52,186 nt of DNA from Pseudoalteromonas arctica. GTDB lineage: Bacteria > Pseudomonadota > Gammaproteobacteria > Enterobacterales > Alteromonadaceae. Below, one piece after another: positions 19,040 through 29,836 of this stretch. The stretch spans positions 1-52,186 of the forward strand of contig NZ_JABBMT010000028.1 of NCBI RefSeq assembly GCF_012927645.1. The letters are read 5' to 3'. A program made the position numbers and the translations under genes. The notes under the pieces are model-generated. The model saw nothing but the letters and a program-made list of their open reading frames with translations, was not told the origin of the DNA and did no database searches. Position 1 is the first letter of the stretch. Each line of letters opens with the position of its first letter.

Positions 19040-19292
19040 CTAGCTGCTCTTGTGTTGGTTTATACCCTGATTTAGTTGTGTGAGTTTTCATAGAGTCTGC
19101 AATTTGTTGCATTAAACTGTTACTCTGTAAAACATGTAAAGTTTCCTGCTCTCGTTCCCAGTCGTCCGCACTCATTACGATAAATGCATCTCCGGCACGC
19201 CTAGTAACCTTAATTGGCTCATGTTCACTAACTGTTTGTTCTACAAATGCTTTTAAGTTATCTCTAAATTGATTTACACTTATGCTATCCAT
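19020..19292 (-). CDS. yefM: YefM-type antitoxin (Phd/YefM family)
   Basis: 90 residues. The N-terminal Phd/YefM DNA-binding fold MDSISVNQFRDNLKAFVEQ is followed by PIKVTRRAGDAFIVMSADDWE; the C-terminal tail is the toxin-binding segment. It neutralises YoeB and represses its own operon. A GAGG Shine-Dalgarno lies 9 bp before ATG. The pair is a solitary unit bounded by terminators or repeats, consistent with horizontal acquisition. Confidence 0.93.
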   Translation of the reverse strand: MDSISVNQFRDNLKAFVEQTVSEHEPIKVTRRAGDAFIVMSADDWEREQETLHVLQSNSLMQQIADSMKTHTTKSGYKPTQEQLDEITNL

Positions 19293-19308
19293 AATTAAAC
19301 CTCATTAA

Positions 19309-19354
19309 CGTACGGTAATGTCGTACATTATAGTTTAAAAATAATATCAAGTCA
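19309..19354 (-). promoter_or_regulatory. yefM-yoeB promoter and probable operator
   Basis: On the minus strand TGACTT (19349-19354), a 16-bp spacer, then TATAAT (19327-19332). Two GTAC tetranucleotides at 19310-19313 and 19323-19326, 13 bp apart and just downstream of the -10, are candidate YefM contacts because YefM operators are GTAC-centred. Confidence 0.6.
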
Positions 19355-19420
19355 TCTTAAAGGATAAATAAAAACACACGATAATGCAGTGCATTGATAC
19401 AGACTGAGAGGATATTTTTT

Positions 19421-19453
19421 CGTTGGGTTTCGCGGTGCTCAATCCAACCTACG
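19421..19453. repeat. dispersed imperfect palindrome, GTTGGGTTTCG...CAATCCAAC type
   Basis: GTTGGGTTTCGC followed by GCTCAATCCAACCTACG forms an imperfect inverted repeat (GTTGG/CCAAC). The same kind of short intergenic element is scattered in many proteobacterial genomes, often near mobile DNA. Only this copy is in the window. It lies between yefM-yoeB and a small membrane gene. Confidence 0.5.
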
Positions 19454-19511
19454 CAGCCCGCTTTAAAATCACTTAAAGCTTACCGCTGCTCTTAAAGCTG
19501 ACGGCTACGCT

Positions 19512-19688
19512 CTACCTCACCAACACATAAATCAATTGCACAACCAATGAAATCATCACTAATGGCCAGATGTATTTGGCGTATTTAGTCGCGCCCTCTA
19601 AACCCATTTTTGATTGGTACTTTTCAAGTAGTGGCACAAGGATAACAAGTGCGAAAAACAAAGAGATTAAAATCACAAAGATATTCAT
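19512..19688 (-). CDS. small two-helix membrane protein of unknown function
   Basis: 58 residues. Two hydrophobic helices (about 2-20 and 40-57) flank a short polar loop with EKYQSKMGLEGATKYAKY. An AAAGG Shine-Dalgarno-like element lies about 9 bp upstream of ATG. The gene sits downstream of the oadGAB terminator on the same strand, so it should have its own promoter or receive read-through. I recognise no family. The real-gene call rests on the RBS, the clean two-helix design and lack of a competing ORF. Confidence 0.6.
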   Translation of the reverse strand: MNIFVILISLFFALVILVPLLEKYQSKMGLEGATKYAKYIWPLVMISLVVQLIYVLVR

Positions 19689-19750
19689 ACCACAGCCTTT
19701 TAATTCAGATAATTAGTAAAGTGACATTCGAGTATACCCAAAAAACGCCC

Positions 19751-19777
19751 AAAAAAAAGCGCAGTTTAAACTGCGCC
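19751..19777 (-). terminator. terminator of the oadGAB operon
   Basis: A perfect 18-bp palindrome (GCGCAGTTTAAACTGCGC) followed on the minus strand by eight T residues. Confidence 0.9.
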
Positions 19778-19842
19778 AGTCGGTTGGAGGTAAAAGTTTA
19801 CTTATGCAGTGCTCAACATAAATAAACACTGCGAGTTGTTTT

Positions 19843-20973
19843 TTAACCTACCAGTGCTAACAAAATACCTGCAGCTACGGCACTGCCAAGCACTCCCGCA
19901 ACATTTGGCCCCATTGCATGCATTAATAAGAAATTATGCGGGTTATTTTCCAGACCCACTTTATTAACTACGCGTGCAGCCATTGGCACAGCTGATACAC
20001 CAGCCGCGCCGATAAGTGGATTGATTGGTGATTTAGAAAACTTGTTCATACCTTTTGCCATAAATACACCTGAAGCTGTACCAATTGCAAAAGCCAAGGC
20101 GCCGAGTACCAAAATACCAATTGTTTCTACGGTTAAAAACTTATCTGCAGCAAGCTTAGAGCCTACAGCTAAACCAAGGAAAATAGTGGTAATATTGATG
20201 ATCTCGTTTTGTGCACTATTACTTAAACGGTCAACTACACCAGACTCTCGCATCAAGTTTCCTAAACAGAACATGCCTACCAGTGGCGTTGCTGCTGGTA
20301 AAAACAAAATCGTTAAACTCAATACCATTAACGGGAAAATAATTTTTTCCTTTTTTGATACGGTGCGTAACTGTGGCATTTGAATTTTACGTTCTTCTGG
20401 TGTGGTTAAAGCCCGCATAATTGGCGGCTGAATAATTGGCACCAACGCCATATATGAGTATGCAGCTACGGCAATGGCACCCAATAAATCTGGAGCAAGT
20501 TTTGAGGCTAAGAAAATTGCCGTCGGGCCATCTGCACCACCTATAATCGCAATTGCTGACGCATCTTGTAAAGAAAACTCAAAACCTGGTACATAGTTTA
20601 GTAAAATTGCGCCAAACAAGGTTGCAAAAATACCAAACTGAGCTGCAGCACCTAGCAATAACATGCGAGGATTAGCTATCAAGGCACTAAAATCAGTGAG
20701 TGCACCAACACCCATAAATATTAATAATGGAAATACACCGGTATCAATTCCTATATAATAAACGTAATACAGCAAACCACCTGGGTCTGATAAGCCTGCT
20801 ACGGGGATATTTGTCAGTATTGCTCCAAAGCCAATTGGTAATAATAATAATGGCTCAAAGTTTCGTGCAATTGCCAGATACAACAATAAGCACCCTACTG
20901 CGATCATAATAAGCGCAGGAAAAGTAAAATTTGCTATCCCTGTTGCTTGCCAGAGGTTTAGTACTGCATCCAT
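19843..20973 (-). CDS. oadB: oxaloacetate decarboxylase beta subunit (Na+ pump)
   Basis: 376 residues, an integral membrane protein with about nine helices. It couples decarboxylation of carboxybiotin to export of Na+. Family blocks include [27 protein letters not shown] (the conserved region with the Asp needed for Na+ transport), and the C-terminal [16 protein letters not shown]. It is third in the oadG-oadA-oadB order, 11 bp after oadA. Confidence 0.96.
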   Translation of the reverse strand: MDAVLNLWQATGIANFTFPALIMIAVGCLLLYLAIARNFEPLLLLPIGFGAILTNIPVAGLSDPGGLLYYVYYIGIDTGVFPLLIFMGVGALTDFSALIANPRMLLLGAAAQFGIFATLFGAILLNYVPGFEFSLQDASAIAIIGGADGPTAIFLASKLAPDLLGAIAVAAYSYMALVPIIQPPIMRALTTPEERKIQMPQLRTVSKKEKIIFPLMVLSLTILFLPAATPLVGMFCLGNLMRESGVVDRLSNSAQNEIINITTIFLGLAVGSKLAADKFLTVETIGILVLGALAFAIGTASGVFMAKGMNKFSKSPINPLIGAAGVSAVPMAARVVNKVGLENNPHNFLLMHAMGPNVAGVLGSAVAAGILLALVG

Positions 20974-20984
20974 CCTCGATACTC

Positions 20985-22769
20985 CTAAGCCATTGCAATC
21001 ATTGCATCGCCAGTGGCAACAGAATCGCCCTCAGCAACCAAGATTTCAGCAATTGTGCCACTATGAGTAGCGCGAATTTCAGTTTCCATTTTCATCGCTT
21101 CCATAATGATCACTACATCGCCTTCATTTACCGTTTGACCCGCTTTCACCTTGATTTTAAAAATGTTACCAGCAAGTGGAGCGTTAAGTGTTTCGCCGGA
21201 AGCAACTGACGCCGATTGTGGAATAATTTCGCTATCTTTAAGTGTTACTTCTTTAAGCTCACCGCCTTGTGCAACCACTACATCATAAACTTTACCATCT
21301 ACTTTTACGCTGTACTGCTCTGCTTTTACTGGGTTGCTGTTACTTTTTTTATTGCTAACTGGTTGTTCTTTATTAGCAGATTCAGCACTTGGCACAGCTT
21401 CGAAAGCATCTGGGTTATTACGATTTTTAATGAATTTCAACCCAATTTGTGGGAATAATGCATACGTTAACACGTCATCAATCTGCTCATCCGCTAAGCT
21501 TAAACCTTGCTCTTGTGCTTCTTTTGATAACTCAGCTTGTAGCGATTCAAGTTCTGGTTTTAATAGATCGGCAGGACGGCAAGTGATCACTTCTGCGCCA
21601 TCAAGCACACGCTCTTGCAATTCTTTGTTCATTGGCGCTGGTGTTAAGCCATATTCGCCTTTTAGTACGCCAGCTGTTTCTTTAGTAATTGTTTTATAGC
21701 GCTCACCAGTTAATACATTAAGTACTGCCTGAGTGCCGACAATTTGTGATGTTGGTGTAACTAACGGTAAATAACCTAAGTCTTCACGTACACGTGGGAT
21801 CTCAAGTAATACTTCATTCAATTTATCCGCAGCACCTTGCTCTTTCAACTGGTTTTCCATATTTGTTAGCATGCCACCAGGCACTTGCGCTAATAAAATA
21901 CGGCCATCAACACCTTTTAAGCTGCCTTCAAAAGCGACATATTTTTTACGAACATCACGGAAGTAAGCAGCAATTTCTTCGAGTTGATTTAAATCCAGCT
22001 CAGTATCACGTTCAGTACCTTCAACAATTGATACAATCGTTTCAGTTGCGCTATGCCCGTAAGTCATACTCATTGATGAAATTGCGGTATCAAGCATATC
22101 AATACCAGCATCAATCGCTTTTTGGTAAGTAGCAGTACTTAAACCAGTTGTGGCATGACACTGCATTGCAATTGGGATAGAGACTGTTTCTTTTAACGCT
22201 TTGATTAATTCTTCTGCATCGTATGGTTTAAGCAAACCGGCCATGTCTTTAATACAAATTGAATGACAGCCTAACTCTTCAAGTTGCTTGGCAAGCGTTA
22301 ACCACATATCAAGTGTATGAACCGGGCTTACTGTATACGAAATTGTACCTTGTGCATGTGCGCCAACTTTAATTGCAGCTTTAATAGCCGTTTCAAGATT
22401 ACGAACATCGTTCATCGCATCAAAAATACGAAATACGTCTACACCGTTTTGATGCGCACGCTCAACAAACTTTTCCACCACGTCATCGGCATAATGACGA
22501 TAGCCTAAAAGGTTTTGACCACGAAGTAACATTTGCTGTTTAGTATTTGGCATAGCTTTTTTAAGAGCACGAATACGCTCCCAGGGATCTTCTCCCAAAT
22601 AACGAATGCATGAATCAAAAGTAGCCCCACCCCATGACTCAATAGACCAGTAACCCGCATCATCTAATTTTTGTGCAATTGGTAGCATGTCATCCAAACG
22701 CATACGCGTTGCTAATAATGATTGATGCGCATCTCTAAGTACTAATTCTGTTAATTTTAATTTAGCCAC
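20985..22769 (-). CDS. oadA: oxaloacetate decarboxylase alpha subunit, biotin-containing
   Basis: 594 residues. The N-terminal carboxyltransferase TIM barrel has [14 protein letters not shown] and the metal-binding region [18 protein letters not shown] conserved carboxylase domain follows, then a linker with Asn/Lys/Ser, and a C-terminal biotinyl domain with the biotin-accepting Lys560 in EAMKMETE. It transfers the carboxyl of oxaloacetate to biotin, giving pyruvate. It works with OadB and OadG at the membrane. Confidence 0.97.
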   Translation of the reverse strand: MAKLKLTELVLRDAHQSLLATRMRLDDMLPIAQKLDDAGYWSIESWGGATFDSCIRYLGEDPWERIRALKKAMPNTKQQMLLRGQNLLGYRHYADDVVEKFVERAHQNGVDVFRIFDAMNDVRNLETAIKAAIKVGAHAQGTISYTVSPVHTLDMWLTLAKQLEELGCHSICIKDMAGLLKPYDAEELIKALKETVSIPIAMQCHATTGLSTATYQKAIDAGIDMLDTAISSMSMTYGHSATETIVSIVEGTERDTELDLNQLEEIAAYFRDVRKKYVAFEGSLKGVDGRILLAQVPGGMLTNMENQLKEQGAADKLNEVLLEIPRVREDLGYLPLVTPTSQIVGTQAVLNVLTGERYKTITKETAGVLKGEYGLTPAPMNKELQERVLDGAEVITCRPADLLKPELESLQAELSKEAQEQGLSLADEQIDDVLTYALFPQIGLKFIKNRNNPDAFEAVPSAESANKEQPVSNKKSNSNPVKAEQYSVKVDGKVYDVVVAQGGELKEVTLKDSEIIPQSASVASGETLNAPLAGNIFKIKVKAGQTVNEGDVVIIMEAMKMETEIRATHSGTIAEILVAEGDSVATGDAMIAMA

Positions 22770-22779
22770 AAGTCATCCC

Positions 22780-23025
22780 TTATAGTTTTTGTTTATTTTT
22801 GTACTGAGCGATAGCTGCACTTATCGCAGCGATGTGCTCACTTGGTACACCTGATGCTTTGATTGACGGTGTGCGCGTGGGTGTTGCAACAGGCTGTTCA
22901 AAACGGCTCGCTAATTTAGACATAATGGTAATTGCTGAAATCAACAACGAAAGAAAAACGAAAACGCCCACCATCCCGGTGAGCATTAAGTTTGCTGCTG
23001 TAGCAAGTAACTGACCGATATCCAT
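22780..23025 (-). CDS. oadG: oxaloacetate decarboxylase gamma subunit
   Basis: 81 residues from ATG 23025, chosen because AAGGGGAG lies 5-6 bp upstream; an in-frame start further upstream has no RBS. One transmembrane helix (about 17-38) is followed by a polar tail with PSEHIAAISAAIAQYK, as expected for the small assembly subunit. First gene of oadGAB, 10 bp from oadA. The upstream region carries a PdhR-like palindrome. Confidence 0.9.
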   Translation of the reverse strand: MDIGQLLATAANLMLTGMVGVFVFLSLLISAITIMSKLASRFEQPVATPTRTPSIKASGVPSEHIAAISAAIAQYKNKQKL

Positions 23026-23137
23026 ACTGCTCCCCTTGATTATTTTCACCCAACCCAAAGATGGGTAAAAAACCACTTTAGTTAAATAATTATGCAAACA
23101 TCATAACAAAGAAAAAAACTAAGTCCAACACTTTGTA

Positions 23138-23154
23138 AATTGGTAAAACCAATT
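23138..23154. promoter_or_regulatory. PdhR-like operator upstream of oadGAB
   Basis: AATTGGTAAAACCAATT is a perfect 7-3-7 inverted repeat identical in form to the PdhR consensus TTGGTNNNACCAA. It lies 113 bp upstream of the oadG start. PdhR is a pyruvate-responsive GntR-type repressor, and pyruvate is the product of OadA, so control by pyruvate is plausible (inference). Confidence 0.55.
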
Positions 23155-23412
23155 AATCTAAAACCAACATGTAACCAGAAAAGTTAACACTCTACATTTT
23201 GGTTTGATATAAAATTAGTCTTACCAAAAAAAGACTAATATATTGATTCTCACTGCGCTGAGTATAAGTTACAGATAAAGCTGTAAATAATTCCCACCTA
23301 ATTCATAAAGTGTAATAAACAAGAAACTATCCCATTGATAGTAAAGGATTTAAAAGATGGCATATAACTAGCATTATCTACTCTGACAATTTAACAAACC
23401 AAGGAGACAACA
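23155..23412. other. remaining intergenic DNA between oadG and the DUF1328 gene
   Basis: AT-rich and non-coding. It contains a hairpin with a 9-bp stem ATTAGTCTT/AAGACTAAT (23214-23239, 8-nt loop) and otherwise no feature I can name. Promoters for both divergent units must lie here. Confidence 0.4.
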
Positions 23413-23586
23413 ATGTTACGCTGGACAATTACATTTCTAGTTATTGCACTTATTGCTGCAGTGTTAGGTTTTGGCGGTATCGCAGGTGCCGCAGCAGGAA
23501 TTGCTAAGATTATCTTTTTTATCTTTATTATATTATTAGTTATTTCACTCGTTTCAGGTGCATTGCGCGGCAATGTCCCTAAGTGA
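23413..23586 (+). CDS. DUF1328 (YtjA-like) small membrane protein
   Basis: 57 residues with the DUF1328 pattern: [20 protein letters not shown], then [18 protein letters not shown] and a second helix ending LVISLVSG. It has two transmembrane helices. A strong AAGGAG lies 7 bp upstream. The family is widespread, often stress-induced, with no known function. It is followed 54 bp later by a small lipoprotein gene, a likely two-gene envelope stress unit. Confidence 0.85.
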   Translation: MLRWTITFLVIALIAAVLGFGGIAGAAAGIAKIIFFIFIILLVISLVSGALRGNVPK

Positions 23587-23640
23587 TAACAATTTATTTT
23601 AAATAACAACACATTTATATATTTTACAAGGAATTACATT

Positions 23641-23832
23641 ATGAAATCGACAACTATTAAAACCGCTGTGATCGCTTTATTTGCTAGTTTTTTTATCATG
23701 GGTTGTGAAGACAATCACGCAGAAGAAGCCGGCGAGCGCATCGATGAAGCTGTAACCGACGTGCAAAACAAAGTAGAAGACGCCTGTGAAGAAGTAAAAA
23801 AAGGCGTGAACGCTGAAGAAACTAACTGTTAA
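23641..23832 (+). CDS. small acidic lipoprotein
   Basis: 63 residues. The signal peptide ends in a lipobox-like FFIMGC, making C22 the lipidated residue. The mature 42-residue part is strongly acidic and helical (EEAGERIDEAVTDVQNKVED), with two more Cys (49 and 63) that could pair. It has the general look of entericidin-like or stress-induced small lipoproteins. AAGGAA precedes ATG. The downstream terminator ends the unit. Confidence 0.75.
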   Translation: MKSTTIKTAVIALFASFFIMGCEDNHAEEAGERIDEAVTDVQNKVEDACEEVKKGVNAEETNC

Positions 23833-23852
23833 TCCAGTTAGATTTGAATAAT

Positions 23853-23880
23853 AAAAAACGACTCTGTTGAGTCGTTTTTT
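23853..23880. terminator. bidirectional terminator between lipoprotein gene and pdxJ
   Basis: A perfect 12-bp stem AAAAAACGACTC/GAGTCGTTTTTT with a TGTT loop. Confidence 0.92.
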
Positions 23881-23901
23881 GCATTTTAAGAGGAATGTAA
23901 A

Positions 23902-24633
23902 TCAAGCTCTTGCTTCTATCATCAATCGCTTCATATCACGTACTGCTTTATCCAAGCCATCAATGGCTGCACGTGCAACAATTGCGTGGCCAATGTTTAA
24001 CTCGTAAATATCTTCCATAGCAGCAATCGGTTTCACATTATGATAATGCAGACCGTGGCCGGCGTTTACTATCAAGCCCAAACTTGCTGCATACTTTACA
24101 CCTTGTCGAATATGTTCAAGCTCTTTGCTCATTTCTACGTCAGTTTGCGCATCTGCATAAGCGCCAGTGTGGATTTCAACATATGGGGCATTGCAAGCTT
24201 TAGCTGCATCTAACTGTGCTTTGTCTGCATCGATAAATAACGATACTTTAATACCGCCGTCAATTAATTTTGCTACCGCGGCTTTGATCTTATCTAAGTT
24301 ACCAACAACATCTAAACCACCCTCTGTGGTCAACTCTTCGCGTTTTTCTGGCACTAAACAAACGTAAGCCGGCTTTACATCTAAGGCTATATCAATCATT
24401 TCATCGGTAACCGCTATTTCTAGGTTCATGCGTGTTTGGATGGTTTTAGCCATCACATACACGTCACGATCTTGAATGTGACGGCGGTCTTCACGTAAAT
24501 GAATAGTGATACCATCTGCACCAGCATGCTCTGCTAGACTCGCTGCATGCGCTGGATCAGGGTAACTTGTTCCGCGGGCTTGACGTAAAGTGGCAATATG
24601 ATCAACGTTTATGCCCAAAAGAATATCTTTCAT
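23902..24633 (-). CDS. pdxJ: pyridoxine 5'-phosphate synthase
   Basis: 243 residues. It condenses 1-deoxyxylulose-5-phosphate with aminoacetone-3-phosphate in de novo vitamin B6 synthesis. PdxJ motifs are [17 protein letters not shown] at the N-terminus, [27 protein letters not shown] and [10 protein letters not shown]; the TIM barrel is full length. Last gene of the lepA-lepB-rnc-era-recO-pdxJ series, a conserved gammaproteobacterial order. Confidence 0.97.
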   Translation of the reverse strand: MKDILLGINVDHIATLRQARGTSYPDPAHAASLAEHAGADGITIHLREDRRHIQDRDVYVMAKTIQTRMNLEIAVTDEMIDIALDVKPAYVCLVPEKREELTTEGGLDVVGNLDKIKAAVAKLIDGGIKVSLFIDADKAQLDAAKACNAPYVEIHTGAYADAQTDVEMSKELEHIRQGVKYAASLGLIVNAGHGLHYHNVKPIAAMEDIYELNIGHAIVARAAIDGLDKAVRDMKRLMIEARA

Positions 24634-24695
24634 TTTTTTACCTATAAAAATAACGGTTAAAAATACCGTACTAAGATTGTTGGTGAATACCCAAA

Positions 24696-25385
24696 CTATT
24701 TGGGTATAAATAGCTCGCGACTTTTTAATGGTTTTTTGCCTAATAAAGGCTTCATTAAATGACGACTTAATTGTTTTGCCATATATAACACATCCGGTGC
24801 GCTAAAGTCATGAGCAGCAATTGCATTTAACTGCGCACCAAAAAAGCCGTGACCTTGGTTTTCCTGAGCAACAAATCCATATTCAGCAAAATAGCTATAG
24901 GTTTGCTCTTGGATTATTGGCTCTCCTGCCGCATCAAAACTAAAATCAACGCCGTAACCTAATAATTCTAATAATTGAAATTCATAAGAACGTAATACAG
25001 CTTGTAAGTTGGGGTGCAGGTTAAGCTGTTGCAGGTGAGTTTGATAGAGCTTGAAAACATGATCAATAGGTTCGTTAATTGGCACAATACGATTGGTCAG
25101 CTCATTGAGATAAAAACCACAATAAAGCTGCTCACCCAGTAAAGGTGATTGCGAACCGTGTAGTTCAAAGCGTTGAATATATTTAAGATCATGTTTGCCG
25201 GAATAATTTACCAGTAAGGCTTGGAAGGGTTGTAACTGAGCTTTATGTTTTGTTGCTTGGCGACCGCTAATTCGAGCCAGCATGCGCAACTGGCCAACGC
25301 CCTCTACTAGCATATCAAGCATTACTTGTGAGTCACTAAATGGACGTCGGTGTAATAAGTATGCTGTGTAGAAGTCGCTATCCAT
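24696..25385 (-). CDS. recO: DNA repair protein RecO
   Basis: 229 residues. It loads RecA onto SSB-coated DNA with RecR in the RecFOR pathway. The N-terminal OB fold is visible ([19 protein letters not shown]), followed by a helical domain with [14 protein letters not shown] and the [11 protein letters not shown] segment. The family's zinc-binding Cys are absent, as in other enteric-type RecO. It lies 17 bp after era. Confidence 0.93.
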   Translation of the reverse strand: MDSDFYTAYLLHRRPFSDSQVMLDMLVEGVGQLRMLARISGRQATKHKAQLQPFQALLVNYSGKHDLKYIQRFELHGSQSPLLGEQLYCGFYLNELTNRIVPINEPIDHVFKLYQTHLQQLNLHPNLQAVLRSYEFQLLELLGYGVDFSFDAAGEPIIQEQTYSYFAEYGFVAQENQGHGFFGAQLNAIAAHDFSAPDVLYMAKQLSRHLMKPLLGKKPLKSRELFIPK

Positions 25386-25402
25386 AAATATTATTTAGGT
25401 TA

Positions 25403-26335
25403 TTAATCTTCACCATAGCCTAAACTGCGTAGTGCACGCTCATCATCAGCCCAACCTGATTTCACTTTAACCCAAAGCTCTAAAAACACTTTATTATCAA
25501 GCATTTCTTCAAGATCCTTGCGGGCTTCACGGCCAATCACTTTAAGCTTTTCGCCTTTATTACCTATAACCATACGTTTTTGCGTTTCACGTTCAACTAA
25601 AATAAGGCCATTGATATGCCAAATGCCATTTTCTTGCCATTTGAACTGCTCAATTTCAACAGTGACAGAATAAGGTAATTCTTCGCCCATAAAGCGCATT
25701 AACTTTTCACGAATAACTTCTGCCGCCATAAAGCGCATAGAACGATCTGTGACGTAATCTTCAGGAAAGTAAAACTCACACGGTGGTAAGCGCTTTGTTA
25801 CTTCATCTTTGATCAGGTTAATATTTTTACCTTGTGTTGCCGATACAGGCATAATGCCAACAAAATCGAATTTATCACCGAGCCATTTCATATGAGGTAA
25901 AACTAAATCACGGTCTTTAACTTGGTCTATTTTATTAATAACCAATAATACTGGTTTACCGCTTTGTGATACTTTATTTAGCACCATGTCATCGTCAGCA
26001 TTCCAATGAGTGCCTTCAACAACAAATATAATAAGTTCCACATCACCGATTGAGCTAGATGCTGCGCGATTCATTAAACGGTTAATGGCACGCTTTTCTT
26101 CAACGTGCAGCCCTGGGGTATCCACGTACACCGCCTGATGTTTACCTTCAGTATGAATACCCATAATGCGATGACGGGTCGTTTGCGGCTTACGTGAAGT
26201 AATACTTACTTTTTGCTCAATGATTTCATTGAGTAAAGTAGATTTACCCACATTTGGGCGGCCCACAATTGCGATCATGCCACAAAATGTATCAACATCA
26301 CCACTGTGAGGTTGGATCAATGTATCAAGATTCAT
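25403..26335 (-). CDS. era: GTPase Era
   Basis: 310 residues. An essential GTPase that binds the 3' end of 16S rRNA and helps mature the 30S subunit. G1 [10 protein letters not shown]3 DTPGLH, G4 NKID, and a C-terminal KH domain with [13 protein letters not shown]. Its start overlaps the end of rnc by 11 nt, so the two are translationally coupled as in E. coli. Confidence 0.97.
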   Translation of the reverse strand: MNLDTLIQPHSGDVDTFCGMIAIVGRPNVGKSTLLNEIIEQKVSITSRKPQTTRHRIMGIHTEGKHQAVYVDTPGLHVEEKRAINRLMNRAASSSIGDVELIIFVVEGTHWNADDDMVLNKVSQSGKPVLLVINKIDQVKDRDLVLPHMKWLGDKFDFVGIMPVSATQGKNINLIKDEVTKRLPPCEFYFPEDYVTDRSMRFMAAEVIREKLMRFMGEELPYSVTVEIEQFKWQENGIWHINGLILVERETQKRMVIGNKGEKLKVIGREARKDLEEMLDNKVFLELWVKVKSGWADDERALRSLGYGED

Positions 26336-27002
26336 TTTTAAGTATCTTCAATGCTTTTTCAGCGGCTTTTTGTTCAGCTTTACGGCGAGAACTGCCCACT
26401 GAGATGATGCTATCCATACCTTCAACAATACATTCAACCGTGAACGTTTGATTGTGTGCCTGACCTTTAGTATCTACCACAGTATAGCCTGGCAAAGGTA
26501 ATTTGCGGGCTTGCAGGTATTCTTGTAGCAATGTTTTAGGATCTTTTTGGTTTAAACCAGGTGAAATGGCATCAAGGCGAGATTCATACCACGCTAAAAT
26601 CAAGTCACCACAAACATCTATGCCAGCATCTAAAAATACTGCACCAATAATTGCTTCAACCGCATCAGCTAAGGTTGACTCACGTCTAAAACCACCACTT
26701 TTAAGTTCGCCCGGCCCTAAGCGCAAGTAATCACCTAGACCAAACTCTAAACCAAATTCAGCTAAGGTTTGCCCGCGCACAAGTGTAGAGCGCATGCGGC
26801 TCAAATCACCCTCCCGTGCTTTAGGGAACTTACTGTATAAAGCATTGGCAATAACGAAACTTAAAATTGAATCACCCAAAAATTCTAAGCGTTCATTGTG
26901 TTGACCTTTATGGCTGCGATGGGTCATCGCCTGCTCAAGCAATACTTGATCAATAAAGGTATACCCTATTTTGCTATATAACTCTGTTACATTTTTTTTC
27001 AT
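26325..27002 (-). CDS. rnc: ribonuclease III
   Basis: 225 residues. It cleaves double-stranded RNA in rRNA precursors and mRNAs. The catalytic signature [11 protein letters not shown] spans residues 37-47 (metal ligands E40 and D44), and a further acidic cluster lies in [14 protein letters not shown]. The C-terminal dsRNA-binding domain starts near 155 ([11 protein letters not shown]) and ends with [15 protein letters not shown]. It is 2 bp downstream of lepB and overlaps era. Confidence 0.97.
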   Translation of the reverse strand: MKKNVTELYSKIGYTFIDQVLLEQAMTHRSHKGQHNERLEFLGDSILSFVIANALYSKFPKAREGDLSRMRSTLVRGQTLAEFGLEFGLGDYLRLGPGELKSGGFRRESTLADAVEAIIGAVFLDAGIDVCGDLILAWYESRLDAISPGLNQKDPKTLLQEYLQARKLPLPGYTVVDTKGQAHNQTFTVECIVEGMDSIISVGSSRRKAEQKAAEKALKILKNES

Positions 27003-27004
27003 TG

Positions 27005-27940
27005 TTACTGAATATTACCTAGGCGTTCAAAACGAACACCAGTTGGAACCCAGCCTGGTAAAATGTCATCTGGGCCATTCTCAAATTCAAAACTCATCCA
27101 TATAAAGACAGCTTTACCCACCAAGTTTTCTTTTGGCACAAAGCCCCATACGCGACTATCTTGGCTGTTATCGCGGTTATCACCCATCATAAAATAATGA
27201 TCAGCCGGCACTACCCATTCATCAGAACGCGTACCCGGTTGTTGATAGTAACGCCCTTTCATTTCCAGCGCTTCGGGGTTAATTAAAATATTATGTTTTA
27301 GTGTAGTCAAATTTTCATCTAACCGAACTAAATCCATAGAGCCTTGCTTAAACTCATCGCGATTAATGATCTCCATATCAATTTTATTAAATTCATTACA
27401 CAACAGATCACCTTGCTGTGTTTGTCCTTGCTCGCAATTTGGTTGAATGTATAAACGCTTATCGCGGTAAACGATTTTATCACCCGGTAAACCAATCGCG
27501 CGTTTAATATAATCGATACTTTCATCTAACGGGTATTTAAATACCACAATATCACCGCGCTCTGGTTCTGCTACATCAACTAATTGAGTACGCCATACAG
27601 GGTCTTTCACCCCGTAAGAATACTTTTGCACTAAAATAAAGTCGCCCACTAACAAGGTAGGCATCATTGAACCTGATGGTATTTGAAACGGCTCAAATAT
27701 AAACGATCTAAAAATCGTAATAGCCGCAATCATCGGAAAAATTGATTTCGCCGTTTCAGTAATAGTCGGTTCAGGGGCAATTAGTGCTGCAGTTTCTTCA
27801 TCGAGCTCACCGCCAGCAGAACTTTGCGCAAGAGCTAAACGTTGCTGCCTTTTTGGTGCAAACATAAAATGGTCAATTAACCAAATTAAGCCTGAGCCTA
27901 GAGTTAACAACACTAAAAATATTGAAAAATAACCTGCCAT
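27005..27940 (-). CDS. lepB: signal peptidase I
   Basis: 311 residues. It removes signal peptides of exported proteins at the periplasmic face of the inner membrane. Helices are at about 4-24 and 64-80. The catalytic Ser91 in [12 protein letters not shown] and Lys146 in [11 protein letters not shown] have numbering almost equal to E. coli. Boxes D and E ([17 protein letters not shown]) are present. It lies between lepA and rnc. Confidence 0.97.
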   Translation of the reverse strand: MAGYFSIFLVLLTLGSGLIWLIDHFMFAPKRQQRLALAQSSAGGELDEETAALIAPEPTITETAKSIFPMIAAITIFRSFIFEPFQIPSGSMMPTLLVGDFILVQKYSYGVKDPVWRTQLVDVAEPERGDIVVFKYPLDESIDYIKRAIGLPGDKIVYRDKRLYIQPNCEQGQTQQGDLLCNEFNKIDMEIINRDEFKQGSMDLVRLDENLTTLKHNILINPEALEMKGRYYQQPGTRSDEWVVPADHYFMMGDNRDNSQDSRVWGFVPKENLVGKAVFIWMSFEFENGPDDILPGWVPTGVRFERLGNIQ

Positions 27941-27979
27941 GCATTAAATCCTTTATCTAACCTAATTTGGTTATAAAAC

Positions 27980-29767
27980 TTACTTACCAACTTTAAGAAT
28001 CGCTAAAAATGCCTCTTGAGGCACTTCAACATTTCCGAGTTGTTTCATTCGTTTTTTACCATCTTTTTGCTTTTGAAGAAGCTTTTTCTTACGACTTACG
28101 TCACCACCATAACACTTCGCAATTACGTTTTTACGCAATTGTTTAACAGTGGTACGGGCAATAACGTGTGCGCCAATTGCCGCTTGAATTGCTATATCAA
28201 ACATTTGACGAGGGATAAGCTCTTTCAATGCATCTGCTAATTGACGACCACGCGATTGTGCGCTATCTCTATGCACAATAATCGCAAGTGCATCAACACG
28301 CTCACCATTGATCAAAATATCAACGCGCACCATGTCTGATGTTTGAAAGTGCTTAAAGTTATAATCAAGCGAGGCGAAACCACGACTGGTTGACTTTAAT
28401 TTATCAAAAAAGTCCATCACTACCTCTGCCATTGGCAGTTCATAGGTTACGGCCACTTGTTTACCGTGATAACTCATCTTGGTTTGCATACCGCGCTTTT
28501 CAATACAAAGCGTAATAACACTACCTAAATACTCTTGTGGTACAAGAATATTAGCTTCAACAACTGGCTCACGAATTTCTAAAATATCGTTTACAGCGGG
28601 TAAATCAGATGGATTATCAATCTGAATTATACCTTCCTTGGTTACAACCTCGTAAATTACCGTTGGCGCAGTGGTAATTAAGTCAATATCGTATTCACGT
28701 TCTAAACGCTCTTGAATGATTTCCATGTGCAACATGCCCAAGAAACCACAACGAAAGCCAAAGCCAAGTGCTGTTGAATTCTCCGGTTCAAAGAATAACG
28801 ACGCATCATTTAAACTCAGCTTATTAAGCGCATCACGGAATGATTCATACTCATCCGAGGCAATTGGAAACATACCTGCATAAACCTGCGGTTTAATTTT
28901 TTGAAAGCCAGGTAAGCGCTCTGGTGCTGCATTTTTTTGGTGAGTAATAGTATCACCAACTGGTGCACCGTGAATTTCTTTTATACCTGCAATTACAAAA
29001 CCTACTTCACCAGTTCTTAAAATACCTGTGTTAGTTTGTTTTGGCGTAAAAATACCCACGTTATCAGCTGTGTGAATATGTTCATTAGACATAATTTTAA
29101 TTTTATCACCAGCACGTAATTCACCGTGTTTAATACGTACAAGTGACACAACCCCTTGGTACGGGTCAAACCATGAGTCGATAATAAGCGCCTGTAGCGG
29201 TGCGTCTTTATCGCCCACAGGAGGCGGCACATCCTTAACGATCATTTCCAAGACTTCGGCAATACCGACACCTGTTTTCGCGCTACATTGCACCGCGTCA
29301 AGAGCGTCAATACCAATAATGTCTTCAATTTCTTCTGCTACCCGTAGTGGATCAGCTTGCGGTAAATCAATTTTATTTAATACCGGAATTACTTCTAAAT
29401 CCATTTCAATGGCGGTGTAGCAGTTAGCCAATGTTTGAGCTTCAACGCCTTGGCCTGCATCTACAACTAATAATGCACCTTCACAGGCAGCCAGTGAACG
29501 CGATACTTCATAGGTAAAGTCAACGTGTCCAGGGGTGTCGATAAAGTTAAGTTGGTAAGTCTCTCCATCATTGGCTTTATAATTTAGCGTTACACTTTGC
29601 GCTTTAATGGTGATACCACGCTCGCGCTCAATATCCATTGAATCCAATACTTGCTTTTGCATTTCGCGGTCTGTTAAACCACCACAAACTTGGATCAAAC
29701 GATCTGAAAGGGTCGATTTCCCGTGGTCAATATGGGCGATGATCGAAAAATTACGGATATGCTTCAT
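27980..29767 (-). CDS. lepA: elongation factor 4 (LepA)
   Basis: 595 residues. A ribosome-bound GTPase affecting 30S assembly and translation fidelity. G1 [15 protein letters not shown]2 around RGITIKAQ, G3 DTPGHVDF, G4 NKIDLP; EF-G-like domains follow, and the LepA-specific C-terminal domain ends [20 protein letters not shown]. First gene of the lepA-lepB-rnc-era-recO-pdxJ order; rseC lies 69 bp upstream. Confidence 0.98.
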   Translation of the reverse strand: MKHIRNFSIIAHIDHGKSTLSDRLIQVCGGLTDREMQKQVLDSMDIERERGITIKAQSVTLNYKANDGETYQLNFIDTPGHVDFTYEVSRSLAACEGALLVVDAGQGVEAQTLANCYTAIEMDLEVIPVLNKIDLPQADPLRVAEEIEDIIGIDALDAVQCSAKTGVGIAEVLEMIVKDVPPPVGDKDAPLQALIIDSWFDPYQGVVSLVRIKHGELRAGDKIKIMSNEHIHTADNVGIFTPKQTNTGILRTGEVGFVIAGIKEIHGAPVGDTITHQKNAAPERLPGFQKIKPQVYAGMFPIASDEYESFRDALNKLSLNDASLFFEPENSTALGFGFRCGFLGMLHMEIIQERLEREYDIDLITTAPTVIYEVVTKEGIIQIDNPSDLPAVNDILEIREPVVEANILVPQEYLGSVITLCIEKRGMQTKMSYHGKQVAVTYELPMAEVVMDFFDKLKSTSRGFASLDYNFKHFQTSDMVRVDILINGERVDALAIIVHRDSAQSRGRQLADALKELIPRQMFDIAIQAAIGAHVIARTTVKQLRKNVIAKCYGGDVSRKKKLLQKQKDGKKRMKQLGNVEVPQEAFLAILKVGK

Positions 29768-29836
29768 AAACTGGATTCTAAACTTCTATTTTAATGGACT
29801 GAGTATATAAAGCCGCAATTTTACATTTAATTGGCT

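Noticed and set aside
21334..21699. 121-codon plus-strand ORF inside oadA
   Set aside because: Antisense shadow of the carboxylase gene; low-complexity Ser/Cys-rich translation without family support.
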